Source: Strigops habroptila
Lineage: Eukaryota; Chordata; Aves; Psittaciformes; Psittacidae
Assembly (NCBI RefSeq): GCF_004027225.2
Contig: NC_044277.2
Span: forward strand, 91,028,283-91,092,282
Direction of reading: 5' to 3'
DNA length: 64,000 nt
Shown one piece after another: positions 48,563 through 61,400 of this stretch. The notes under the pieces are model-generated. The model saw nothing but the letters and a program-made list of their open reading frames with translations. It did no database searches and was not told the origin of the DNA. How positions within the stretch are numbered: the stretch's first letter is position 1; every line of letters begins with the position of its first letter. Both the position numbers and the translations under genes were made by a program.

Positions 48563-51500
48563 TCTTCCAGTCCAGGGATCCTCTTTATCCTGCTGTATTC
48601 TGATGGCTATCAAAATAAGCAACTTTTTCCTAACCTTCACACTGTCATCTAGATGCATGGGTAGTATGCAGTGGAGATCTTTACAGACTGTGGTTGACAA
48701 AGCTCATACATTCAATGATGTAACTGTTCTAGAAGTTGAGCTGTAATTTTCAGCACACAATCCTGTATGTTTCTTCTGAGCACGAGTAGATGATATTGTG
48801 GTAGAAAATCATACCAGCCACATGCAGTTCATTTACTTTAACATTTCCAAATATACTGCCCCAGAGTCTGTAACATTAGGAACATTTGAGGTTTTTAATT
48901 ACTTTGAGGAATTTTTTGTGGACAAACTGTGTCCATAACCAAGTTATTTAATAATGAGAGTTCTGTTTTAATTGTTGTATTTTGTGATTTTGGCATTTCA
49001 ATGACTCATTTGAATAGGAGAGAGAGGGTGACTTTGATTGTTTGGGTGCGTCTTCCAAAACATGCTATGGAAGATAGGCAGTGTCTCTGCTATGAGTGTT
49101 TCCTGATTGTTTTAAAATTTATTTAGGTGACCATGGTCAAAAGTGTCAATATTTAAACCTTGTAGCACAGATATAAAAGAAGACAAGTCTTCTTTTGGCA
49201 TATGAGAAAACAGTTGAGAAACAATTGCTGAATTCTGTTTTAATAAAGCTAAGATGGAGTAAAAAATTTCAAGGATATTCAGGTTTCAGGGTTTTTCATC
49301 ATTATTTTGCTGTGAGCTAAAAATATTTTGACAGATTTCTAGTTCATAACGTAGGGTACCAGCTTCTTTCTCATCTAGGCTATGGGAGGAGGACCTTACA
49401 ACTTTGGATGTCCTATATTGTCTGTGGCAAGAATTAACCAAGACTCCCATATATGATAACTGTTCTCTTGACAATGGGAATATTTGAGACTTGAGAACTT
49501 GTAATCAAACCGTGAGTGAAAAGCAAATAAGTTTGACTATTTAAGTCTTCCATTATAGTGTGACAGGATAAGGCACGTAGTAAAGAAACCTAAATGATAA
49601 AGTGTCTTTATAGCTACGTTACTTTTGATTTTGCTTTTTGTGTTTTCAGATTTGCAGACTCTCACATCTGTTTAGCTCTCAGGACACATTTTGTAAAGCT
49701 AGCTACTTGTGACTTCTGTCCTCTTTTTTGCCTTCCTTGAAATGGGTATGGACTTCAAATCAAGCCTGTAAAAATAAAGTAAAATAATTAAAAAAAAAAA
49801 TTCATTCTTTTAAATAGAGAAATTTAAGGAAGGTTCACTTTTTGTCTTTTAATCCTCCCCAAGACATAATTGAAGCTTTATACATTGGGGCAGATAGCAC
49901 CATCATTGATCTGTAAAAGCTTTTAAATATACATTTCTGTAGCCTGCAGATGGGTAATGCTGAGTTTCACACCTCTGATTCTATTTGGCTGAGTTATCAG
50001 ACTTAATGACATACTTTCAGAACTTGTTCAGGTTATGAATACATACCCAAGAACAGTGGAATTTTTCAATTTTCTGTCTTGACAGAAACTGTATGTGATA
50101 CAAAAAAACACAAAAGCGATTGCTTGCCTCTTGCTGACCCCTTAAACATGACTTCTTTTTTCAATTGCAACACTATTGTATTGAGCACTAGGTGTACGTG
50201 AAAGTTTATTAGCTGCCTTTTACAAGAAGACAAAACAATTGCTGGATTAATTATGATGACTGCGGTAAAACAAACTACAAAGGATAGTATATTGTGTATG
50301 CATTTATTTTGCATGATGACATATTTCCAGATGACTGGAAAGAAATGTGTTACCTAATAGGTTAATGTCTACAAGTGTCAAGTCTTCAGGGCAGACAGTA
50401 TTTTCTATACAAGAAACAGAATTTACATATCAATGGAAGGGAGAAAAAAGGGTGGGGTTGGTGTATTTAAGCTGCAGGAAAAAATATCTACGATTTTGTC
50501 CTCAATAGCTGTATCAGAATGCTGTTTCCCATTATGCTTTACCAAAAGGTGGGCTGCACTGTCAACTAGATTAGTAATCAGATATAATGGGAAATTATTT
50601 CTCATCTACTCGTTTTTTATTAGTTTTCCACTGGTGAGGAAAAAACAGAGCTTCTTTGATAGTGGCAGTACAAGCTAGGTTAGATCTTAGTCAGTCATAA
50701 AATGGCATCCATTTCTAAGGTGGATATATATATATTGGAAATGGGTCTGAATTTCCAAAGCTGTAAATAGGAAGCAGAGTTTTTAAAGGAAATCTAAAAT
50801 TTAGCAAGGGATGCTATAGATACGCCAGGTTATTTATGGACAAACCAGGTAATCAGATGTCCTTGGAGCAAATACTGTATGCCATTGCAACTCAGCTGAT
50901 CAAAGATATGGTTTGGTTCTGTCACCCTAAACCACTTCTGTGTTTAATGCTTTAAATGCTTTTTTTAGTTTTTGTTTGTTGTGTGTTGTGACCACAGTGT
51001 AGCTTTCTAAGTTGCAAATTTGGTAGTGCTGTTTATTTGTTTGTTTGTAATATGTTTGCTCAGCTAGATTTCAGGATTTCGTGATGGCTATCACCTGAAA
51101 GTAGTATTCAGACAATGAGTTAGTATAACCCACAGAATGCTAATGTTGCAGATGCTGCTAAAATCCTGTGTTTATCAGGGTTTTTTTAAATGCTAATTCT
51201 GACTGGGGAAGAGTGGAGGGTAGGAACACTTCTTTTTTTAAAATTCTGCTTCATCTACATGTATTTTTAGAGAATCTTGTGGTTTTTTAATGTGGCAGCC
51301 TTATGCTCTTTCATCCTGTCTTATGTTGCTTTGTATTTTGAGGGAGCTAGTTTATTCTCCCAGTGAATTTTAATATTGCTGCATTTATGTAGCTTTCTTT
51401 TTCCTGGAGTCCTCCTACTTTTGTGTTTTAGTGTTGCACTAAGTCAAAAGCCCTTTTGGAGGTCAGATGTATCACAAAAATTTTGACATCACTGCAGCTT

Positions 51501-52977
51501 AAGGTAAGATGGCTTTTGGATGTACAGGTACCTCTCCAGTTGGCTGCAGTAGAAGTTGGCCCTTTGCTGGAGTCAGCCTTGCAGAATCCTGGTTTTGCAA
51601 GGGGTGCAGGACCAGCACAACAATAGAGGTTTTCTCTGGCTATTGCCAGGGTGAATAGCTAACTGTGTAGGTAATAAGAAAAAATTTTATGGGAACATAA
51701 GTTTTGTCATACTCAGTTTATGTAGAAAAGAAGCATTTAAAGGTGTGATATTTTAATTGTCTGTAACGTTTAAATGACTGAAGTGGAAAAAATAGAATCC
51801 GATTTTGTCTGCAGCTCTAACTTGAATTCATCCTTTAATTACCCAAGTCCAGAATGAAAGCCGGGATTATCTCATGGTTATTATTATTATTATTTTAATC
51901 TTTCCCATAGATATATTTGATGTTATTTTCATTGGTGAAATAAACCTGAGTTTTGTAGGCCCATACATTCTTGGTAATTCTTCCTCTAATGATGACGACT
52001 GGAGAAATATTTTTTGCAGATTTCCCTTTAGTCTGTACTCTGTATTTTGATAATTGTCACCAAGAAGCTTTTCAAACTCTGATCTTTTTAAGTAAAAGAA
52101 AGGAATTGTTATGGCTATCATGGTTTGCGGCAGCACTGCGCACCCTCCGAAATTGACAAGGAAACACGTACTAGCGTTCCCAATTCAGAGCAACGCCTTA
52201 CAGTTTTTGAGACATAAATGCACCGTTGTGTAACTGCAACATCACCATAACCAAAGATTCTCTGTCGTATGCTGTTTCTGTAATTTTTTTTAACTGCATA
52301 ACCATGTTTTGAATTTTTCATTAAAATGTAGTCTGGATATGTAATAGAAAATCAGTTTGCAATAGAGAAGAATGCTCCTAATTTATTTTAATATCCTATC
52401 CTAGATTTTTAATATTTTATGTGTGAAGTAAGAATAGTATGTGATCTGGTTTGTGGGGTATCTGAGCTGAGCCATGTTAAGGAAAAATATTTGAGGGGAG
52501 AGCTTTATGAACCATCACCTAAAAAAAAAAGAATTCAGAACCCTTCCATGCCTTTTCCCTTGCTTCTAAATTATTTTCAAAGGCTTCTAGCTCTCTGCCA
52601 AATAAACACATGCTGTAACTGCATGTTAGCAGATTATAACCTGCTGGGAGGATTTCTGTCTTTATATCACCCCTTTATTTAGCAGCATGTGGTACCTTCC
52701 CAAATACATGCATGCATTTCTGGTACAGCCCAGCTGCTGGTAGCTTGTGCTCAGGTTCTGGAAAGGCGCTGAGTTGAAGTATCCATGTGTATGCATCTGT
52801 GTACGAGTGACCCACTGAAAACTGGCAGTCGCGGTATTACTCCTTTGAAAAAGCAGCCTTCTAGCATTGGTCTTTGTTCTGCATCAATGAAGATGCACAT
52901 CGGTGAAGCTGCTTGGTAACCGGAGCTTTCACTTGACCAGGACTGTGTTGCTTTTTACTTGCTTATTTCTCACTGCC

Positions 52978-53020
52978 ATGTCATCTCCGGGAACCCCTGA
53001 GGATACTCAGAAGAATTCAT
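52978..53020 (+). other. possible alternative first coding exon (speculative)
   Basis: An ATG at 52978 opens 14 codons reading MSSPGTPEDTQKNS plus one base, followed directly by GTAGGT, a usable splice donor. It would end in phase 1, the same phase as DTNBP1 exon 7, so it could splice in frame to exon 8. The surrounding 300 bp are richer in G+C than the rest of the intron. Against it: 14 codons are easily found by chance, the donor lacks the usual AG before GT, and no promoter motif is evident. It may instead be part of a non-coding regulatory element. Confidence 0.15.
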
Positions 53021-53039
53021 GTAGGTAGAACTTTATTAT

Positions 53040-53215
53040 CATGTCTATTATTTGTCAGCTTAATTTGCCAAGCTAATGTAAAATTCAAAATGAAATTAAA
53101 GTTAGCTTAATTAATTTCCTCAGCTGTCACAATTGCCTGATTTGTAAAGGGTGTGCTATAAATGAGAGGTTAATTGCCAACTCGATTTGGCAAATTTGAA
53201 AGAAATAGTGACTAA
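53040..53215. promoter_or_regulatory. possible conserved regulatory element
   Basis: Homeodomain-type cores are dense here: GCTTAATTTGCC, GCTTAATTAATTTCC, GGTTAATTGCC. They occur with a CAGCTG E-box and CACAATTGCC. There is no simple repeat and no coding potential. Texture suggests a developmental enhancer, but conservation was not tested. Confidence 0.35.
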
Positions 53216-53232
53216 ATGTCTATTTTGTCAGG

Positions 53233-53268
53233 GCTTTTGTTTATTGCTTTGCTTTTGTCTGTTGCTTT
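53233..53268 (+). repeat. 18-bp tandem duplication
   Basis: GCTTTTGTTTATTGCTTT followed by GCTTTTGTCTGTTGCTTT, differing at two positions. Confidence 0.85.
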
Positions 53269-55689
53269 GCATTATTGTCACGTTAATATTAATCAGAATT
53301 AGTAAAAGAATACAAATACATAACAAAAATTTAAGCAGACTTGCCTGAGGGTGGGGCGATACTAGAGGATGAGGGGAGACAGAGAATTATTATCTGAAGA
53401 TAAAACAAAATGTAAAAAATTAGAGCAGTAAATTCATTCGTATAGGTGCAGTCATGCTAATTCTTGGTTTCTTTCAGATAAATAAAATAATGATTAAAAC
53501 ATATGTTCTCAAATGAAGCAATGTTACTTATATCAGTGTGAGCACCCTATGTCATATGAAACAATGTTCTTAATAATGCAATTAATAACATTTTCATGAT
53601 GTTAATTTGTAACTAATGATGCTTAGAACTGTGCATTAATTGAAATGGAAATAAGATGTGGATTTCTACTCCAGTTCTTTTTGCATTGCTTTATATAACC
53701 TCTGGAAGAGTTTTTTTTCTGTTACGATTCATGTGGAGATTTTTTTTTTATTTTTTTTTTCTCCAGTTGATGTCCAGGACCAAGCCATTAGAGTAAATTG
53801 AATTATTATATTGTTTTAATAACCTCTTGGAGCATGCCTTTATCAAGGCTCTACCTATGAGTTGTAATTCAGACCATTAAATTAGATCTTAATGTTAAGT
53901 AACAGTGTGAAGTTGAATATCCTGTTTTAAGCAATTAATCTGATGTGGGATAACTCTTTATATTTGTATTGATAGGAATACTTCATGTATCAAAATAGTT
54001 ATTTTCCATAAACCTAGACAGAATAGTTGACTGTTTACTTAAAGATGGCAAAATTTGCTGTCTGTTCTGCTAAATCTGGTGTGACCACCTAGCAAGCAAA
54101 ATTGTCAGTATTGCAAGCAATATATATGGTACTGGTATAATCCATTTTGTATCCTTAACTACTTTGTAGATATTAACAGAAGTTGTCTCTTTTTTTCTTG
54201 CTGTTGTTTCCTGAAATTGAAGTATGGTGAATTGGTGGTGCAGCTGTGAAGCTTTTTTTCCTTATTTGCAGTCATATGCTGGGCAGTAGAATTGCTATTT
54301 TGTGCATGGGCCGTGGGCCAACATTGAAATTATACTTCTATAAGGATTAGAATTGGAGAGTATTTCTGAAATGTGAGCTTTAGGAATATCAGTTCTCCAA
54401 GTACTGCTGGGCAGAGGTAGCAGTAAGTAGAAGCTTTAGTGTCAACATTAATACTGCAAAGGTTAGCACCTCTTTAGTAATCAGGATTATTATAATTTTT
54501 TTAATCACATTTCCTTCCACAGCTTGGTGACAGTAAAAGTAATACAAACCTAAAAATGGTTTATTGTATTTTCATGAAAATCTGTTTGCTTACCACCTGT
54601 GTAGGCTGAGGTTAATGGGAAATTAAGAAATATTCATATACCGGTTATTAAAAAGATTGCTTCCCTCTAGCAGGATCAGATGTAATACTTTTTTTGGGGT
54701 GCTGAAAGACCAAATGCTGTAGGCTTTTGTGGCCTGTGCATCTTGGTGCGAATGAATTTTTGAACAGTTTTGTGATGACAGTATTCTTTCTTTTGGCATG
54801 CTGCTTCTATTTTATTCCATATTAGAAATGTAAATGTAAGTGAAGGCATTTCGTCAGTTTGATTTGTAGCTAAATAAATGTACAGTAATAGATTATATGC
54901 TTTTAACATTTCTTCACATGGCACTATTTTTTTCTGTAGTGGTACCAAAAATATGATACTATTCTGGTCCTTACAGCATTCAGAAATAGTAGAATTGTTT
55001 TAAAAGCTGCAGTAGAAATAATTTATTCCTTCTTTATAGTATGTCCTTACATACATCTCAGTCACGCCTTTCACAGCAGTATGTTATTAAACTGCTTGTG
55101 CTGCTCAGATTTTAATGATTCACATGGAAAGGGCGGATGGCTGAAGTGTACATGTGGATGTGTGAGAATTCCAAATGTTTCTCTATCCTGGTCAGTAAAT
55201 GGAACAAAAATGGGAATATTCTGGTAAACAAATCTGCCTGTTTCATTTACAAGTGTTATGTATGCTGTGTTAAATTGTATCAAGGCATTATAGCTGAAAC
55301 TGTACAAACATAGTTCTCCAGTACTGTAGCTAGTGTAGCATCCTGTTTGTAATTTGTTTATTTTTTACTGGACAGGTGAATTAATAGTCTCTTGGAAAAT
55401 GGCATTGAATAATAAAAATGGAATACTTAAAGTGAGCTATTTGAAAAATCAGTGAAACATTTTTGTAGGTAATATTTCTAAATTGCATATTTCTAATAGA
55501 ATGAATTAAGGCAGAAAAAGGTTAAAAGGCAGTTGTGACTATCTGAACCATTGTTTCATTTTTAATCACTTGGGTTACTCTGTGGATTAAAGCAAAATAA
55601 AAATCTTGTGGAGATGTCACTCAGCCCTTTTTTCCTTTTATGTGGAAGGCAGCTAATCCTATTTTGACGTGGCATAAATGAGACATGAT

Positions 55690-55870
55690 CAAAATGTAGT
55701 TGGCTGTGTCTCATTTTAAGCAGTTTCTGGCTTAATTAGATAATTATGTAATCACTCCAGGCCTCGCGCACCGATGTTTCCATTGGCTCGGGAGGGTTTT
55801 AACATGGATAGCAATCTTAAATCCTCATAGATTTATTATCTCTTCTCTGGTTATCGAACACTAAAGTGAA
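55690..55870. promoter_or_regulatory. possible conserved regulatory element
   Basis: GGCTTAATTAGATAATTATG is followed by a short CpG-bearing segment (CCTCGCGCACCGATG) and an inverted CCAAT box (CCATTGGCTCGG). It is unusual in composition for this intron and free of recognised repeats. Function is inferred only from texture. Confidence 0.35.
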
Positions 55871-58436
55871 AAACCCACGCTTCATAGAGAAGACAACTAA
55901 AAATACTTCAGATGGTTTTCAGTGTATCTTGTACATTTGCGTGGATAGGAAATGGAACTGGTGGTACTTAATAAGCTCAGGTTTCGTGCCTCACCAGTGA
56001 TGTGGGAATTGCAGTTGTGCAGGCCCTATTGTCCTAAGCCTTAATCATAGATGTAATGTAATTTTTTTTGAAGCCAGTTTAACCGTACAATGGAATTAGA
56101 AGTGTGGGCTTTTTACCTTTGTTTTAAAGAGTGCTGGTTAGTTGTCTGTGCGATTAGTCTTGCGTGCAGCTTCTGGCACTTTTTAGGAGCACAGGGTCTT
56201 CAGGAAGGGCCTGCAACTTCAGCTTCTGTCTCCACAAACCTATGTGCCTGGAGGAAGCCTACCCACTTTAGGGGTTTGGGTGAGTGACACGTGTTTTCCC
56301 TTTTTGATTGTTGGTACCTATTTAGAGGGTTGTGCTGCCAGTCACTTAGTTACCTGGTTCTCATCACACCCAAACATGTTCTAGATGCAATCCTGTAGAA
56401 GGGCTGACAGGACAGAAAGCCAAGTCCTTGGTTTTCAGCACGTCTGGGAAACTCTTAACTGGTATGAAAACTTCCCCTAGTTACAGAATGGGGAGAAGTC
56501 CAGAAGAGGTACTTTTCTCTCCTTCTCTTGCATACAATTCAGGGTGCTTTTGCACCACTGAAGGTTTCTCCTGCGTATTAATGATTATTCAGCCTAATTG
56601 TTTTAAAATTCATGAAGTGAAAATTAATTTGACATATGGAAGAATTGTGGACTAACTACAACAAGAGAAAACAGAAAAGGTTTTATCCAACACAGACCAA
56701 AGAAAGAATATATTCTAAGTCATATCTCATAGAAATTTGGAAATATTGAGGATTTCCTAGACAAAAGAAATAGTTATTTTAGAAGGAAAGTTGTAAAATG
56801 CAAGACAATGTCTAAAGGTATTTTTAATTATTTTTAAAGGTATTAAAAATGTCATGAATGAATTTCAGAAAAGCCGGTATTCTTACTATATAGTCCTCTT
56901 TGCAGTCCTTGAAAGTTCAACTGAGGAGATAATCATGATGATAAGACATTTTCATTTTAAATTACTTTGAAAATAGATGCTCTTTGAATTGACATTATAA
57001 GTACTAAGGCAGTTTTACCATGTATACCACTGCTTTTGAATGAAAGAAATAGTCTCGTATGTTTCTGTAAGCAAAGCGTTATTTAAGTATGATTCTTATG
57101 TTTAAGATACATATTATATATATGATTCTTTAATATTAGCCTTTGAGAAATACTTACTAGATCTAATTCAGGTTTAACTTGGACATTCTGCATTTTGTTC
57201 AGGCAGCAGCACAAGTATGAAATTTAAGTGTTGAGAACAGGTGACTCTAGCAACACTAAAACATGCAGAAGATAATAATAACTTTATAGATTTTGTCCTC
57301 TTGTAGTTAATAGCAAGCCAGAAAGTTCCGCAAGTGACAGGTTATTGACTGAAAATGATATAGGAAGAGAACAATCTCTGTCATGAAGTTGCACTTGAGA
57401 AATGAACTATTGAGATTAATTCAACTGTGAAAAGGGTAAATACCATCCAGGGGTGGATCAATCATGAGATTTCCAGTGGACAGCGGCAAAGAAGAAGAGG
57501 TGTTAGAGATGTGACTGAGTTAGGAGGAGAGAGTTTATTTCACAAAATGCTAGGAGAGATTGGTTTGCTTGATGGAGCAGGGGAGGCAAGGAGACTTCTG
57601 CATGTAAACACACTAAAGGAATTAGCATCCAGAAAAAGAGGGAAAATTCTGAAAGGCCAGTGTGCATTGGGGTGGTTTGGGGGTTTTGTTTTGTAGTGAT
57701 TAGTATGCCTCCAGCTAATTGTTAATCGTGTTAAACTGTTGTAGTATTAATTCAGCAAAGGGGCTTTCTTAAATCCTCCAAGCACTGAAAATACTATCTA
57801 TGTTATGATACTCTTCAGTCTTTTATTTTGTCTAGTGTCAGTTGTTTTCTGGCTTACCCTAATTATGAAATTACTGGAGAGGAAGAACATACGAGTATTT
57901 GAACTACTTTTACTGAAATCTGTTGGGCAGAAAAGTTTATTTCATAAACTGTTGAGTTTGCGAGTTTCTTGGAAACTGCTGCTCTTCTGTCTACAGAGGG
58001 TGAGAATTAATATTTCCATGGTATAAATTTAGTCTGATGACTAACCTGAAATTTTGTTATAGAAATGTTACTTTTGCTATATTCCGTTAATTTGATCCCT
58101 GTTCCAGTGATGTCCGTGCTCGTCCTTCTTAGTTTGTATTTTGATACAGAAGGCAATATGGCATCTGACTGCTGGCAAAGACTGCTGTAAAGAGTTTCCT
58201 ATAAAAGCCGCAAGACTGTATGTAACCCTTAACTTCATTCAAAAAGACAAATCTAAGAAAAATATGGGCAAGTTTTTTGATTTTATCATTGCTAGAAGAC
58301 TTAACCACATCTCACATCCCACTTACTGACTTTAAAATGTGCAGACCTCTAACTTAGTCTGGTGATTTCTGTAATGAACATGCGCTTTTATATTCTAAGC
58401 ATAAGGGACAGGACAAAGTTTAATAAAAATGTTTGA

Positions 58437-58457
58437 TTTTTTTTTTTTTTTTTTTTT
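58437..58457. repeat. T21 homopolymer run
   Basis: Twenty-one consecutive T in intron 7. No recognisable element borders it. Confidence 0.95.
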
Positions 58458-61400
58458 CATATCACTTAAACTTCCACTGAAAAACATCTTTGCTTGCTAG
58501 GAATGCCTCTTTGCCATGGATAAAAGTGTGCTGTTTACCCTTGGTTTTCAATTCCATGTAGTATGTGCTATTTTTTCAGTTTTATGTTTTACTAAGCTTT
58601 GTGGAAAGTGTTAGATAACTTGCATAAACATCAAGCTTCTGTACACTACAGCACTGGTTTTAGAAGTGCCTTCCTTTTTTCTTTAAGTACAAGTTGGTGA
58701 CTTCCTCTGCGTTGTAAATGGAGTGTTAGTGGACATCAGTGTGATCTCTTATGTCATGACCTAAAAAGAAAATTTAAAAACGCTGTGTGCCCTCCCTTCC
58801 AGACACTTGGACAACTGCCAGAACTTTGCATTAAAGTGGTGGGACTAGGACAGTTTTTGCCTTAAAAGATAGGTGGAGTTACATGCGGATCACCGAGCTA
58901 CCATCTCTAGCAGGATGGAGACAGATTTGCTCTGACAATATAATGCGCTTTGCAAGCTTCTATTTTAAGAATTCTTTGCACTGTGACTTTTTTTAAAGAC
59001 TATATTGGACAAGTATTTTGTTTCTCTTAGGAGTCTTACACTTCAGGAGTCTCCAGGTTCATACTGACATTGCTAAATTCTGCAAGTCGGAATGTGCGAA
59101 TATCTGGAGAAGTATTTTTCATTACTACTTTTAACATGGTTCTTTCATGTTTTATAGTTCAGCTACTTCATATTGTTCTTTTGTACTGTTATCTCTTGGT
59201 TAAGTACAGTCTGTCTGTGTAACTTCTGAGAAGTGATTTGCTGCAGGACTTCCTATTTTATATCTCTACAAAAATCTTGGAGTGATCTGAAAAATCCGAG
59301 TTTTGCGTTCATCTATAGGGTGAGTGCAGCAGGGTCAGTGAAAGTGCAAATGGTACGTCTCTATGCTGCCTAACTTGATAACCCTCAGCTCTGACCTCCA
59401 GATCTCTTGGTGAATGAGAAGGTAGCTCAGTTTCTGGGCTCTGGTGGTTATTCTCCTAGCATTGAAATGAAGATATCATTTGTAATGACGGAGTAGTTGA
59501 GGAGCTTGTATTTTGGGAGGCGGGGAAGGAGTGGTATTAATATGCTGTATCAGTTTATGTAACCTTGGTGACTCTGTAGATATACGTTATGCTTCCAGTA
59601 CTGCTGATTTGACTGCTGCCTTTCTCTCATGTGTGACAGATCTGTTCCTATAGGTAAATAAAGGTGAAGGGTGAAATCTGTTCAAATGCCTGGGACTTCT
59701 GAAGAATATTTAAACAAAATTAAATGTGAAATGCCCTATATTGAAGTCTCACTTTAAATGTGAGCAGAACTCAGTATCTCCTTATTTGATCATGAGGCAT
59801 ATTTCCAAATAGAGAATCATCAGATGTGACCTATAGTATTTTAGACTGGTTCACTGTAAATATATGTTCTTTATTTTATCTGTGGGCTTAAGAATAGCTT
59901 TTCTTGTTTTAATTTCTAAATACCTTACTATACATACATGCTTATAAAATGCAGTCTCTCTCAGGCTTTTTTCTGACATATTTTTCCCCTGAGGCTGAGT
60001 ATCATAATTCAGTTTACTATTTAGAAAGCATTAAACTAGTGTTAGAAAAAGCAGGCCATCAGTCTTTAATAGCTGCTGCTATGATTACGGTTTTCACTTT
60101 TAAAAATTGATTATAATAGCAGTATGCAAGTGTATAATTTCTGACCTATTTTGATTGGTAAAAGTGGAAACTACTACCTTGCAAACTTCTTCAGCAAAAT
60201 GCAATTCATTCTAGCTCTCTAATACTTACGGTGTTCATAAGTGACATTATTTTTAATATGTTGAGTACAATGCATTCGTACTGAAGTGTGCATTTACACA
60301 TTTATATTTATTAAAATTGACTTCCAGGTTTTGCATCTGTAGAGATTTTAATATATAAAATTAATCAATAAAAATAAACTCATGAAACATATCTACACAT
60401 ATGTTTTATTTAAACCAGATTAACGTTGTAAAAAAAATCTTATTCTGGGTACATAGAGAGACAAATTAGCATTTTACATGGAACTTGATAGTTTGGATTT
60501 TTGAGTGAAAGAAAGGAACTAATGAAAGCTTCATGAAAATCTATAATCTTGTATATGTTCTATGGTTGGTTGTGAAGAACTTGCTGCTTTCTTGACTAAT
60601 GCACCAAATTTAACAATTTTATTTTGAAAATATAGTTTTCATTTATTATCAGGTTTTAGTGGGTTTTTTCCTACTTCTGGAACAAAATTTCGGCACCTTA
60701 TGGTTAGATTTGTCTCTCTGTGATGCAGCAACTGTTGATACTGCATTTACTGTGTATATAAACACATATATTGTCAGGAAATTTGTTTATTAAACAAGCA
60801 CATATGAAAAATAGTTGAAAAGTAGTATCTGCAAGAGTGTTTCAAAATAGGCTTTTTAGGAAACATCTACTGTTTTATAGAGCATGAAATGGTAATAATG
60901 ATGTTACTTTGATTCCTTGTGCATGCTTCAGTTCTCATTAGTCACTATTGTAAACAGATTTAATAGTTTGTAAAAGAATCACAATAGGTTGAAGTTCAAC
61001 TCTTGATGAACACCTTCTTAGTATATCATTCCTGGAGGGAAATACTTGTACCAACAGAAGAGTATTTCTTGGTTGATTCCCACCCCACCTCAATCCTTGT
61101 TCATAATTTCTAGTATATTCAGGAACTGATAACGAGGGTGATGCATGTACCAGATGCTGTCCCTGGTGTATTTGTCTTGGAAGACCTCATGGTCATGATG
61201 TTAGTCGTGTTCCAAAGGTTTGTTGTTAGCCAAGCCCCGGGACAGATCAGATCTTTTCAGTGTTAGTCTTGTGAGGAGTTTATTCACTTGTTCACTATTT
61301 CTTCACTGCTATTCATTATCGCATCTTGCCTGTCTCATTTGTGTTTTAAAAGGCATCACAAAGTCTAAGCATCGAATGTATAGATCCCGTAATACTGTTT

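Noticed and set aside
51430..51700. Resemblance to antisense CR1/L3 ORF2 (CTAAGTCAAAAGCCCTTTTG)
   Set aside because: Only one short block matches the remembered pattern; not enough to call an element.
57427..57696. 89-codon + strand ORF rich in Arg, Gly and Glu
   Set aside because: Checked as a possible DTNBP1 exon or processed pseudogene; the sequence does not match dysbindin and I recognise no other protein.
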